Positions 51,446-59,864 of a stretch of 64,000 bases of DNA are shown here, piece after piece. The notes under the pieces are model-generated. The model ran no database searches. It was not told where the DNA came from and was given only the letters and a program-made list of their open reading frames with translations. The translations under genes and the position numbers were made by a program. Numbering within the stretch: the first letter of the stretch is position 1; every line of letters begins with the position of its first letter. This DNA comes from Luteimonas galliterrae (lineage in GTDB: Bacteria; Pseudomonadota; Gammaproteobacteria; Xanthomonadales; Xanthomonadaceae). The stretch covers positions 248,001-312,000 of the forward strand of contig NZ_JAMBEP010000002.1 in the NCBI RefSeq assembly GCF_023374055.1, read 5' to 3'.

Positions 51446-51655
51446 ACTTTCCTCCTCCGGGGAGTAGCCCACCCGCAGCGCCACCGCGGGGACGCGCGTC
51501 AACACACTTGGCCAGCCGGCCATGGCGCGCGATGTGGATGCGCGGCGTCGCACGACGCCGGCGGCACGGGCAAGACCGAAGGCAGGCGCAACGCGCACCC
51601 AGGCCGGGCCGCGTGGCGTCGGCCTTCGCGTTCGCCGCGATCGCCCGGCCCGGAG
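51446..51655 (+). promoter_or_regulatory. yybP-ykoY manganese riboswitch with Shine-Dalgarno-masking expression platform
   Basis: The leader carries the yybP-ykoY hallmarks in order: GGGGAGTAGCC (51459-51469), GTCAACACACTTGG (51498-51512) and GGGCAAGACCG (51568-51578). A TAGAAT -10 lies at 51434-51439. Downstream, CCGGGCC (51604-51610) can pair with GGCCCGG (51647-51653), which contains the start of the GGAG Shine-Dalgarno of the next gene. This suggests that Mn2+ binding switches translation on. It fits the GDT1-family gene that follows. Confidence 0.85.
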
Positions 51656-51660
51656 TGTCG

Positions 51661-52227
51661 ATGGAATCCCTGCTGGTCTCGACCGCCACGGTCGCGCTCG
51701 CCGAAATCGGCGACAAGACGCAATTGCTCGCCCTGCTGCTCGCGGCGCGCTACCGCAAGCCGGTGCCGATCGTGCTGGGCATCCTGGCCGCGACCCTGCT
51801 CAACCACGCGCTGGCCTCGTGGTTCGGCGCGGCAGTGTCGCAGTGGCTGTCGCCGCAGGTACTGCGCTGGGTGGTGGTGGCGAGTTTCCTGGGCGTGGCG
51901 CTGTGGACGCTCAAGCCGGACCGGCTGGAAGGCGACGAAGCGAAACTCCCCGCGCGCGGCGCCTTCATCGCCACTTCGGCGGCCTTCTTCCTGGCCGAAA
52001 TCGGCGACAAGACCCAGGTGGCCACGGTGCTGCTGGCCGCCAAATATGCGCCGCTGTGGCAGGTGATCGCCGGCACGACGCTGGGCATGCTGCTGGCCAA
52101 CGTGCCGGTGGTGGCGCTGGGCAGCCGTTTCGCGGATCGGCTGCCGCTGCGCGCCGCACGCATCGTGGCGGCGCTGGCATTCCTGGCGCTGGCCGGATGG
52201 GTCGCCTGGCACGGGATCGGCCGCTGA
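51661..52227 (+). CDS. GDT1/TMEM165 (UPF0016) family manganese exporter
   Basis: 188 residues with six transmembrane segments in two homologous halves. Each half carries the family signature E-x-G-D-K-T-(Q): residues 15-21 ('AEIGDKTQLLALLLA') and 113-119 ('AEIGDKTQVATVLLA'). Family members transport Mn2+/Ca2+; Vibrio cholerae MneA is a known Mn2+ exporter of this family. The yybP-ykoY riboswitch just upstream supports induction by manganese. Export of Mn2+ from the cytosol is the best inference. Confidence 0.92.
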   Translation: MESLLVSTATVALAEIGDKTQLLALLLAARYRKPVPIVLGILAATLLNHALASWFGAAVSQWLSPQVLRWVVVASFLGVALWTLKPDRLEGDEAKLPARGAFIATSAAFFLAEIGDKTQVATVLLAAKYAPLWQVIAGTTLGMLLANVPVVALGSRFADRLPLRAARIVAALAFLALAGWVAWHGIGR

Positions 52228-52279
52228 GGGCCGGTTGCGGCTATCCTGCGCGCGCGGTCTCCGGCCGCAGGGGATGCGG

Positions 52280-53416
52280 ATGCGCGAGCTGGTCCAGAAA
52301 TTCGTCGAGTTCCTGAAGACGCTGCTCGCGCGCCCCGACGAAATCATGCTCGAGGTCGGCGCCGGCGGCGAACTGCTGGTGGCGCGGCTGCGCGCCGCGC
52401 TGTCGCTGCTGATCCTGATCATGCCGCTGGTCGGCATCATGGTCGGCAGCCCGATCGACGAGGCGATGATCGGGCTGGGCGCCGCCGTCTTCGTGATCGC
52501 GGTATCGCAGATCTGGCTGGCGCTCGCGCGCAGCCGGCAACGCTATCCCTGGCTGCCTTATGCCACCGGCACCTACGACATCACTTCCACCACGCTGGTA
52601 CTGGCGCTGCTGTCGATGGGCGAATTGCCGGCCGGCGTCAACAGCATGGTGGTCTGGGGCTTCTATCCGATCGGCATCGCGATGACCGCCTTGCGCAACG
52701 ACGGCCGCCTGGTGCTGTACGTGGGCCTGCTGTCGATCGTGCAGTACGCCTCGCTGGTATGGGCGGTGCTGGCGGCCGCGCAAAGCCCCGAAAACCTGAT
52801 GTCGGTGGAATACGGCGCGGTCACCATGGCCAACCAGATCCAGCGGCTGATGCTGCTGGCGTTGATGACGATCATCGTCTCGACCGTGGTCTACCGCATG
52901 CAGCGGCTGGTGGAGATGTCCGGCACCGACGGCCTGACCCAGCTGCCCAACCGCACCTGGCTGCTGCACCGCATGCCGCGCCTGTTCGACGCCGCGCGCC
53001 ACGACGGCGCCACGGTGACGTTGGCCCTGATCGACATCGACTACTTCAAGCGCATCAACGACGAGGTAGGCCACCTGGCCGGCGATCGCGCCTTGCGCCA
53101 TGTGGTGGCCGTGCTGTCCGGCCTGATCGGGCCCGACGAATGGCTGATCCGCCTGGGCGGCGAGGAATTCGTGCTGGTGCTGCGCAAACCGATCGGCAAT
53201 GCCTGGGAACGGCTCGACAGCCTGCGCCGTGCCGTGGCCGAATCGCGCTTCACCGCCGAACGCGGCGCGGAGCCGCAGCGGATCACCTTCAGCGCCGGCC
53301 TGGCCAGTTTCCCCAACGACGGCAGCGACACCTCGGCCTTGCTCAAGCGCGCCGACCGGCGCCTGCAGCAGGCCAAACGCGAAGGCCGCAACCGCGTCGT
53401 AGCGCGCGACGACTGA
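52280..53416 (+). CDS. Diguanylate cyclase with N-terminal membrane sensor domain
   Basis: 378 residues from the ATG at 52280, preceded by CAGGGG with good spacing (52274 is an alternative ATG). About six transmembrane segments span residues ~35-200, with no recognised periplasmic domain. The GGDEF domain (about 215-375) has 'DGLTQLPNRTWLLHRM' and the active-site GGEEF ('RLGGEEFVLVL', about 292-296). No RxxD inhibitory site is visible five residues before it. It makes c-di-GMP from two GTP. It starts about 50 bp after the Mn2+ exporter gene and may be co-transcribed. Confidence 0.9.
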   Translation: MRELVQKFVEFLKTLLARPDEIMLEVGAGGELLVARLRAALSLLILIMPLVGIMVGSPIDEAMIGLGAAVFVIAVSQIWLALARSRQRYPWLPYATGTYDITSTTLVLALLSMGELPAGVNSMVVWGFYPIGIAMTALRNDGRLVLYVGLLSIVQYASLVWAVLAAAQSPENLMSVEYGAVTMANQIQRLMLLALMTIIVSTVVYRMQRLVEMSGTDGLTQLPNRTWLLHRMPRLFDAARHDGATVTLALIDIDYFKRINDEVGHLAGDRALRHVVAVLSGLIGPDEWLIRLGGEEFVLVLRKPIGNAWERLDSLRRAVAESRFTAERGAEPQRITFSAGLASFPNDGSDTSALLKRADRRLQQAKREGRNRVVARDD

Positions 53417-53499
53417 GCCCGATCCGGCCTGCGACGGTTGCCCGGTGCGGGGCCCTGCTCTACGCTGCGCCGACGCTAACGCAGGCTGGGGAATACTGA

Positions 53500-54798
53500 A
53501 TGGAAGGTTTGGCGCGGGTCGGCTTCGGCCTGTTCGGACTCGCGGTGCTGATCGGCATCGCCTGGTTGTTCTCCAGCAACAAGAGAAAGGTCGATTGGCG
53601 TCTGGTGCTGACCGGCATCGCGCTGCAGATCCTGTTCGCCGCGTTCGTGCTGCTGACGCCTTGGGGCGCGACGATCTTCGACGGCTTGTCGCAAGGCTTC
53701 GTCAAGATACTGAGCTTTACCGCCGCTGGCACCAGCCTGATCTTCGGCGGGCTGTCGGATCCGGCCAAGATCGGCTTCGTGTTCGCGTTCCAGGTGCTGC
53801 CCACGATCATCTTCTTCGCTGCGCTGATGGGCGTGCTCTATCACCTGGGCGTAATGCAGCTGGTGGTGCGCGGCATGGCCTGGGCGATCACCAAAGTGAT
53901 GCGGGTATCGGGCGCGGAGACCACCAGCGTCTGCGCCAGCATCTTCATCGGCCAGACCGAGGCGCCGCTGACCATCCGCCCCTATCTGCCGAAGATGACG
54001 CAGTCGGAACTGCTGACGGTGATGATCGGCGGCATGGCGCATATCGCCGGCGGCGTGCTCGGCGCCTACGTGCTGATGCTCGGCGGCGGCGATCCGGTGC
54101 AGCAGGCGTTCTTCGCCAAGCACTTGCTGACCGCTTCGATCATGGCCGCGCCCGCGACGCTGGTAATCGCCAAGATCCTGGTGCCGGAAACCGGCGAGCC
54201 GCTGACCCGCGGCACGGTGAAGATGGAAGTGGAAAAAACCACGACCAATGTCATCGACGCCGCCGCCGCCGGCGCTGCCGACGGCTTGAAACTGTCGTTG
54301 AACGTCGGCGCGATGCTGCTGGCCTTCACCGCATTGATCGCGTTGCTCAACTGGCCGATCCAGGGGCTCGGCGACGTCACCGGCATCGCCGGTGCGATCG
54401 GCCGGCCACTCGACCTGGGCGTGATCCTGGGCTGGATCATGGCCCCGATCGCATGGGTGATCGGCGTGCCGTGGCAGGATTCGGTGACGGTCGGCGGCCT
54501 GATCGGGCAGAAGATCGTGCTCAACGAATTCATCGCCTATAGCGAACTGAGCAAGGTCATCGCCGGGCAAGTGCCCGGCGTCGCGCTCACCGAACAGGGG
54601 CGGCTGATCGCCACCTACGCTTTGTGCGGCTTCGCCAATTTCAGCTCGATCGCGATCCAGATCGGCGGCATCGGCGGCCTGGCGCCGGAGAGGCGCCACG
54701 ACCTGGCCAAGTTCGGTTTGCGCGCGGTGCTGGGCGGTTCCATCGCTACGTTCATGACCGCGACCATCGCCGGCGTGCTGACCTGGATCGGCGCGTGA
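53500..54798 (+). CDS. Concentrative nucleoside transporter (NupC/CNT family)
   Basis: 432 residues with about nine to ten transmembrane segments. It has N-terminal 'SSNKRKVDWRLVLTGIALQILFAAFVLL' and the CNT core 'GMAWAITKVMRVSGAETTSVCASIFIGQTEAPLTIRPYLPKMTQSEL'. The C-terminal 'YALCGFANFSSIAIQIGGIGGLAPERRHDLAKFGLRAVLGGS' is equally diagnostic. CNT proteins import nucleosides with Na+ or H+ across the inner membrane. The ribokinase-like gene begins 1 bp after its stop, so a nucleoside or ribose salvage pair is likely. Confidence 0.94.
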   Translation: MEGLARVGFGLFGLAVLIGIAWLFSSNKRKVDWRLVLTGIALQILFAAFVLLTPWGATIFDGLSQGFVKILSFTAAGTSLIFGGLSDPAKIGFVFAFQVLPTIIFFAALMGVLYHLGVMQLVVRGMAWAITKVMRVSGAETTSVCASIFIGQTEAPLTIRPYLPKMTQSELLTVMIGGMAHIAGGVLGAYVLMLGGGDPVQQAFFAKHLLTASIMAAPATLVIAKILVPETGEPLTRGTVKMEVEKTTTNVIDAAAAGAADGLKLSLNVGAMLLAFTALIALLNWPIQGLGDVTGIAGAIGRPLDLGVILGWIMAPIAWVIGVPWQDSVTVGGLIGQKIVLNEFIAYSELSKVIAGQVPGVALTEQGRLIATYALCGFANFSSIAIQIGGIGGLAPERRHDLAKFGLRAVLGGSIATFMTATIAGVLTWIGA

Positions 54799-54799
54799 C

Positions 54800-55780
54800 A
54801 TGGTCGATGGCGGCGTGGGCAAGGTCGTCGTCGTCGGTTCGTTCAACGTCGACCACGTCTGGACCACCGCTGCATTGCCGCGCGCCGGCGAAACGCTGAG
54901 CGGCGAATACGCGACGGGGCCCGGCGGCAAGGGCTTCAATCAGGCCGTGGCGGCGCGGCGCGCGGGCGCGGACACCGCTTTCGTCTGCGCACTGGGCGAC
55001 GACATGGGCGGACAGCTCGCCCGCGCGCTCGCCGCGGCCGACGGCATCGATCTTCGCGGCCAGCGCAGCGAGCGGTCCACCGGCACCGCCGGCGTCTATG
55101 TCGACGGCGAGGGCCGCAACAGCATCGTCATCGGCGCCGGCGCGAATGCGGATCTGTCGCCCGCCTTCATCGCAAGCCGGCGGGATCTGATCGCCGCCGC
55201 CGACGTGCTGCTGGCGCAATTGGAATCGCCAGCCGAAGCGGTGCTGGCGGCGTTGCGCGCCGCCCGCGCAAGCGGCGTGATTACGCTATTGAATCCCGCT
55301 CCTGCGAATGCGGTAGTGACCGCCGAACTGTTGTCCGCGACGGATATCCTGACGCCGAACGAAACCGAATTCTCCGCCCTGCTTGCGCGCCATGTCGGCG
55401 AACGCATCGAAGGCGATGCCGTCGCTGCCTTGGATCAGGCACGTTTGCATGCGTTGTGCCGCGAACTTTCGCCGGCGGGCACCGTGGTCGTCACCCTGGG
55501 CGCCAGCGGATGCTTCGTCTCGCATGCGGAAGACGTTCGGCGCGGCGACGACAACGCCTATTACCGGATCGCCGCCGAGCCGGTGCGTGCGATCGACACC
55601 ACCGGCGCCGGCGATGCCTTCAACGGCGCCTTGGCGGCGGCCATCGCATCCGCTCCAGACGCGCCTTTCGCCGAACCGATCCGCCGCGCCGGCCGTTACG
55701 CGGCGTTGTCGACCGAGCGGCAGGGCGCGGCTGCGTCGATGCCGCAGGCCGCAGACGTCCAGGCCCGTTTCGGGCCATAG
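54800..55780 (+). CDS. PfkB family carbohydrate kinase (ribokinase-like)
   Basis: 326 residues. N-terminal 'VVVVGSFNVDHVWTTAALPRAGETLSGEYATGPGGKGFNQAVAARRAGA' (GG doublet of substrate binding) and C-terminal 'DTTGAGDAFNGALAAAIA' with the catalytic Asp place it in the ribokinase group. It phosphorylates ribose or a related sugar or nucleoside with ATP. Placement 1 bp after a nucleoside transporter gene suggests use of ribose released from imported nucleosides, or direct nucleoside phosphorylation. No nucleosidase gene is in the window. Confidence 0.9.
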   Translation: MVDGGVGKVVVVGSFNVDHVWTTAALPRAGETLSGEYATGPGGKGFNQAVAARRAGADTAFVCALGDDMGGQLARALAAADGIDLRGQRSERSTGTAGVYVDGEGRNSIVIGAGANADLSPAFIASRRDLIAAADVLLAQLESPAEAVLAALRAARASGVITLLNPAPANAVVTAELLSATDILTPNETEFSALLARHVGERIEGDAVAALDQARLHALCRELSPAGTVVVTLGASGCFVSHAEDVRRGDDNAYYRIAAEPVRAIDTTGAGDAFNGALAAAIASAPDAPFAEPIRRAGRYAALSTERQGAAASMPQAADVQARFGP

Positions 55781-55798
55781 CTGTCGAACCGCAAATCT

Positions 55799-56245
55799 TC
55801 AGTCCGGCAACGGGATCGAAGATTGCGCAAACGCATAACGCCACCCGGCTGGCGTGCATAGGTAGACGTCGCTGAACCACAGCCGATAGTCGAACGGCTT
55901 GCCGCGTTCGTTGCCCTTGGCGTGCAGCAAGGCCGTGATCACCGCGATATCGCCGAAGAAACGCACGGTCTGCCGGGAATCGTCCTGGCGCTGATAAGCG
56001 ATTTCGCCGGCACGCGCCTCGGCCAGAAGATCGGCCTTGCCGATCACCTTGCCTTTGCCGGTCACCAGTACGAAATCGTCCGGCAACAGTCTATCCATGG
56101 CTTTGGCATCGTTCTTCTGGACCGCAGCCTGATATTCGGTGTCCAGCGCTTTGATCGCGGCTCCGCTTTTGGGGCAGGCCGCGAAGGCTGTGGCTTGCGC
56201 CGCGGCGAGCGCCAAGCCCGCTATCGCCGCCGTCTTGTTGTCCAT
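55799..56245 (-). CDS. Exported DUF4440/NTF2-like protein
   Basis: 148 residues from the ATG at 56245, which has AGGAG 8 nt upstream. A signal peptide (1-22, cleaved near 'AFA') is followed by an NTF2-like fold of the DUF4440 type ('IKALDTEYQAAVQKNDAKAMDRLLPDDFVLVTGKGKVIGKADLLAEAR' and a C-terminal 'AGWRYAFAQSSIPLP'). Such domains bind small molecules or act as subunits, and rarely have a known enzyme function. It converges with the ribokinase-like gene and is divergent from dusB. Confidence 0.8.
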   Translation of the reverse strand: MDNKTAAIAGLALAAAQATAFAACPKSGAAIKALDTEYQAAVQKNDAKAMDRLLPDDFVLVTGKGKVIGKADLLAEARAGEIAYQRQDDSRQTVRFFGDIAVITALLHAKGNERGKPFDYRLWFSDVYLCTPAGWRYAFAQSSIPLPD

Positions 56246-56427
56246 GCTTCTGGCTCCTGTGAAAGTCGCGATAGCTTTCGGAACGGAGCGGAGAATTGCG
56301 CGCCATTTTCGGACATCGTTGCCGCGCTTGATGCGTGGCGGCATCGGTCCGGCCGCCGGCCGGGCGCAGAAACCGCGGCTCCGTGCCGACGCACGGCGCG
56401 GACCCATCGGCCGATCTACAATGCCGC

Positions 56428-57420
56428 ATGCAGATCGGCCACCACCGCATCGACCCGCCCGTAATCCTCGCCCCGATGGCGGGCGTCACCGACAAACCGT
56501 TCCGCCAGCTGTGCAAGCGGCTTGGCGCGGGTTTGGCCGTGTCCGAAATGACCATTTCCGATCCGCGCTTCTGGAACACCGAGAAGTCGTTGCGGCGCAT
56601 GGACCACCTCGGCGAACCGGATCCGATCAGCGTCCAGATCGCCGGCACGGTGCCCGAGGTGTTGGCCGATGCGGCGCGCTACAACGTCGACCACGGCGCG
56701 CAGATCATCGACATCAACATGGGTTGCCCGGCGAAGAAGGTGTGCAACGCCTGGGCCGGTTCCGCGCTGATGCGCGACGAGGCGCTGGTGGCGCGCATCC
56801 TTTCCGCAGTGGCGCGTGCGGTCGATGTGCCGGTGACGCTGAAGATCCGCACCGGCTGGAACGCCGACAACAAGAACGCGCCAACCATCGCCCGCATCGC
56901 TCAGGACGCCGGCATCGCCGCGCTCGCCGTGCATGGCCGCACCCGCGACCAGCAGTACGCCGGCGCCGCCGAGTACGACACGATAGCCGCGATCAAGGCG
57001 ATGCTGGACATCCCCGTGTTCGCCAACGGCGACATCGACTCGCCGCAGAAAGCGGCGCAGGTGCTGCGGCACACCGGCTGCGACGCGGTGATGGTCGGCC
57101 GCGCCGCGCAAGGCAGGCCATGGATCTTCCGCGAGATTTCGCACTTCCTGGGTACCGGAGAACTATTGCCGGAACCTTCTCTGACGGAAGTGCGGGACGT
57201 GCTGCTCGGCCACCTCGAACATCTGCACGCGTTTTACGGCGAACCGGCCGGCGTGCGAATCGCGCGCAAGCACCTGGGCTGGTACGCGAAGGACCGGCCG
57301 GAAAATGCGGCTTTCAGGGCCGTGGTCAACCGCGCGGAGACTGCGACCGCACAGATGGCGCTGACCCGCGAGTATTTCGATGCGCTGATCGCCGGCGAGC
57401 CGCTGTCGCTCGCGGCCTGA
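56428..57420 (+). CDS. dusB: tRNA-dihydrouridine synthase B
   Basis: 330 residues from the ATG at 56428. It is an FMN-dependent TIM barrel with 'LAPMAGVTDKPFRQLCKRLGAGLAVSEMTISDPRFW' and the Dus signature 'INMGCPAKKVCNAWAGSALMRD' containing the catalytic Cys at about residue 100. 'GDIDSPQKAAQVLRHTGCDAVMVGRAAQGRPWIF' completes the FMN phosphate site. It reduces uridines in the tRNA D-loop. In many gammaproteobacteria fis follows dusB; here a REPIN and a phospholipid operon follow instead. Confidence 0.93.
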   Translation: MQIGHHRIDPPVILAPMAGVTDKPFRQLCKRLGAGLAVSEMTISDPRFWNTEKSLRRMDHLGEPDPISVQIAGTVPEVLADAARYNVDHGAQIIDINMGCPAKKVCNAWAGSALMRDEALVARILSAVARAVDVPVTLKIRTGWNADNKNAPTIARIAQDAGIAALAVHGRTRDQQYAGAAEYDTIAAIKAMLDIPVFANGDIDSPQKAAQVLRHTGCDAVMVGRAAQGRPWIFREISHFLGTGELLPEPSLTEVRDVLLGHLEHLHAFYGEPAGVRIARKHLGWYAKDRPENAAFRAVVNRAETATAQMALTREYFDALIAGEPLSLAA

Positions 57421-57439
57421 GCCGCGAGCTCTCGACCTT

Positions 57440-57521
57440 GTGGGAGCGGCTTCAGCCGCGAGCTCTTTCCTACCTTCGACTGCGAACCCAACAAAGAGCT
57501 CGCGGCTAAAGCCGCTCCCAC
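57440..57521. repeat. REPIN, GTGGGAGCGGC family
   Basis: GTGGGAGCGGCTTCAGCCGCGAGCTCTTT at 57440 faces AAAGAGCTCGCGGCTAAAGCCGCTCCCAC ending at 57521. A REP tail fragment (GCCGCGAGCTCT, 57421-57432) precedes it, directly after the dusB stop, and a decayed AACCGCTCCTAC follows at 57524-57535. Confidence 0.87.
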
Positions 57522-57608
57522 AGAACCGCTCCTACACAAAAGCGGCGGCGCCTTGACGAGGCGAGGCAGGAAGGCTATCTAGAGCGCAAGGGGAAGAGGG
57601 GCTGGGGC

Positions 57609-58265
57609 ATGAACGAATCGCGCAACAGCGATCCGCAAAGCATTGCGCACGACAGCCGACGGCCCATCGCCGCCCGCGGCAGCGCTTTCGCCCGGCATTC
57701 CGCCGCCTGGCTCGCGAAGAGCGGCATCACGCCCAATGCGATCTCGGTGCTGAGCATCGTCTTTGCCGCTGCGGGCGCCGCGGCGCTGCTTTGGCTGACG
57801 ACGCCCTGGGGTGCCCTGCTCTGCGCCGCCGGCATCCAGGCGCGCCTGCTGTGCAACCTCTTCGACGGCATGGTGGCGGTGGAAGGCGGCAAGGCTTCGG
57901 CTACCGGCACGCTGTACAACGAAGTGCCCGACCGCATCGCCGACAGCGCGCTGCTGATCGCGCTGGGTTATGCCGCGGGCATCGGCTGGCTCGGATGGCT
58001 GGCGGCGCTGCTGGCGGCTTTGACGGCCTATGTGCGCACGCTTGGCGGCGCGCTCGGGCAAGCCCAGGATTTCCGCGGGCCGATGGCCAAGCAGCATCGC
58101 ATGGCGCTGATGACCCTCGCCTGCCTGATCGCGCCGATCGAACTGGCGCTGTCCGGATCGAGGTATGCGCTGCTGATCGCAGCGGCTACGATCGCCGCCG
58201 GTTCCGCGCTGACTTGCTGGACCAGGCTGCGCGCGATCGGCAAGCGCATGGCAACGCAAGCATGA
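57609..58265 (+). CDS. CDP-alcohol phosphatidyltransferase family protein
   Basis: 218 residues with about six transmembrane segments. The family motif is present in a shortened form: 'LCNLFDGMVAVEGGKASATGTLYNEVPDRIADS', where the usual first Asp (DxxDG) is Asn and the 'AR' after DGxx is absent. The later G-x3-D-x3-D part is kept. It would condense a CDP-activated lipid with an alcohol. It is the first gene of an operon, and its stop overlaps the next gene (ATGA). The altered motif makes the substrate, or even activity, uncertain. Confidence 0.82.
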   Translation: MNESRNSDPQSIAHDSRRPIAARGSAFARHSAAWLAKSGITPNAISVLSIVFAAAGAAALLWLTTPWGALLCAAGIQARLLCNLFDGMVAVEGGKASATGTLYNEVPDRIADSALLIALGYAAGIGWLGWLAALLAALTAYVRTLGGALGQAQDFRGPMAKQHRMALMTLACLIAPIELALSGSRYALLIAAATIAAGSALTCWTRLRAIGKRMATQA

Positions 58266-58867
58266 TCGAACGCGCCGCCGCTGCCGGCCTGGTCGGCTTC
58301 ACCCGCCTGATGGTCGGCGCGCGCGCCGATTGGCGCGCGCCGCCGCCGGCCGGGCAGACTTTGTATTTCGCCAACCACAGCAGCCATCTCGATACGCTCG
58401 CGATCTGGTCCGCGCTGTCCGCACCCGTACGCGCCGCGACGCGCCCGGTCGCAGCGCGCGACTATTGGGACAGCCCGGGTTTGCGCGGCTATCTCGCGCA
58501 GAACGTGCTGCGAGCGGTGCTGATCGAGCGGCGCCGCGAAGCGCGCGACGGCGACCCGCTGGCACCGGTGTTCGAAGCATTGGCGCAAGGCGATTCGCTG
58601 ATCCTGTTCCCGGAAGGCACCCGCACCGCCGAGCGCCTGCCGCAACCCTTCCGCGGCGGCCTGCACAGGCTGGCCGAAACGTTTCCGGAGCTGAACCTGG
58701 TGCCCGCCTATCTCGATACGCTCCACCGCAGCATGCCCAAAGGCAGCCTGATCCCGTTGCCGCTGTACTGCACGGTGCGTTTCGGCGCGGCGTTGCCGCG
58801 GATGTCCGGCGAACCGCGCGACGCCTTTCTCGCCCGCGCCCGCGACGCCGTGGTGGCGCTGTCGTGA
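58262..58867 (+). CDS. 1-acylglycerol-3-phosphate O-acyltransferase family protein (PlsC-like)
   Basis: 201 residues. The H-x4-D acyltransferase motif is in 'FANHSSHLDTLAIW'. The second block is 'ILFPEGTRTAERLPQPFRGGLHRLAE' (phosphate-binding EGTR). It acylates a lysophospholipid-type substrate, probably at the inner membrane. It overlaps both neighbours (ATGA with the phosphatidyltransferase, GTGA with the CdsA-like gene), so the three are translationally coupled. E. coli ynbABC carries the same three activities in a small cluster. Confidence 0.87.
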   Translation: MIERAAAAGLVGFTRLMVGARADWRAPPPAGQTLYFANHSSHLDTLAIWSALSAPVRAATRPVAARDYWDSPGLRGYLAQNVLRAVLIERRREARDGDPLAPVFEALAQGDSLILFPEGTRTAERLPQPFRGGLHRLAETFPELNLVPAYLDTLHRSMPKGSLIPLPLYCTVRFGAALPRMSGEPRDAFLARARDAVVALS

Positions 58868-59802
58868 CGCCGCAACAGAAATTGTTGGCGGTGATGGGTG
58901 GCATCGTCGCCCTGCTGGTCGTGGCCTCGCTGATCGGCTGGTGGCTGTCGCGCCGCGGTCCGGACGGCGGCGGCGACACCGTGCGCAACCTCAACGCCCG
59001 TACCCGCGCCTGGTGGAGCATGGTCGCGGTGCTGACCGCGAGCTTCCTGTTGGGTCCGATCGCCACGCTGGTGATCTTCGCCTTCATTTCGTTCTTCGCG
59101 CTGCGCGAGTTCATCACGCTCACGCCTACACGCCCCGGCGACCACATGCCGCTGGCGGTGGCCTTCTATGTGCTTATCCCGGTGCAGTACTGGCTGATCG
59201 GCGACGGCTGGTACGGGCTGTTCGCGATCTTCATCCCCGTGTACGCCTTCCTGACCCTGCCGGCGCTGGCTGTGTTCGGCGGCGATACCGAGCACTTCCT
59301 GGAACGCACCACCAAGATCCAGTGGGGCGTGATGATCACCGTGTACTGCATCAGCCACGCGCCAGCGCTGATGATCCTGGACCTGCGCGATTTCAGCGGC
59401 CAGGGCGCGCTGCTGCTGCTCTATCTGATGCTGGTGGTGCAGATCAGCGACGTCATGCAGTACGTATTCGGAAAACTGTTCGGGCGGCACAAGCTGGCGC
59501 CGGCGGTGAGCCCGTCCAAGACGGTCGAAGGGCTGGTCGGCGGCGGCTTGGCGGCGATCGGCATCGGCACCGCCCTGTGGTGGATCACGCCGTTCACGCC
59601 GCTGCAGTCGGCGCTGATGTCGACGGCGATCGTGATTTCGGGCGTGGTCGGCGGCCTGGTGCTCTCGGCGGTCAAGCGCAGCTTGGGCGCCAAGGACTGG
59701 GGCAGCATGATCGAAGGCCACGGCGGGATGATGGACCGTATGGATTCGGTCAGTTTCGCGGCGCCGATCTTCTTCCATCTGACCCGCTACTATTTTTCCT
59801 GA
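58864..59802 (+). CDS. Phosphatidate cytidylyltransferase (CdsA-like)
   Basis: 312 residues from a GTG at 58864, chosen because it overlaps the preceding stop (GTGA); a later ATG at 58894 is possible. About eight transmembrane segments. The CDS signature near the C terminus is 'SAVKRSLGAKDWGSMIEGHGGMMDRMDS', with the metal- and CTP-binding KD and HGG-x-x-DR. It makes CDP-diacylglycerol (or an analogue) from phosphatidate and CTP. As the third gene of the coupled operon it would feed the CDP-alcohol phosphatidyltransferase. It is probably a second cytidylyltransferase besides housekeeping cdsA. Confidence 0.9.
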   Translation: MTPQQKLLAVMGGIVALLVVASLIGWWLSRRGPDGGGDTVRNLNARTRAWWSMVAVLTASFLLGPIATLVIFAFISFFALREFITLTPTRPGDHMPLAVAFYVLIPVQYWLIGDGWYGLFAIFIPVYAFLTLPALAVFGGDTEHFLERTTKIQWGVMITVYCISHAPALMILDLRDFSGQGALLLLYLMLVVQISDVMQYVFGKLFGRHKLAPAVSPSKTVEGLVGGGLAAIGIGTALWWITPFTPLQSALMSTAIVISGVVGGLVLSAVKRSLGAKDWGSMIEGHGGMMDRMDSVSFAAPIFFHLTRYYFS

Positions 59803-59864
59803 GCCGCGCGGTCAGCGCAGGGCGAAATACGGCATGCCGGCGACGGCGATCTTGAAGGCATGCT

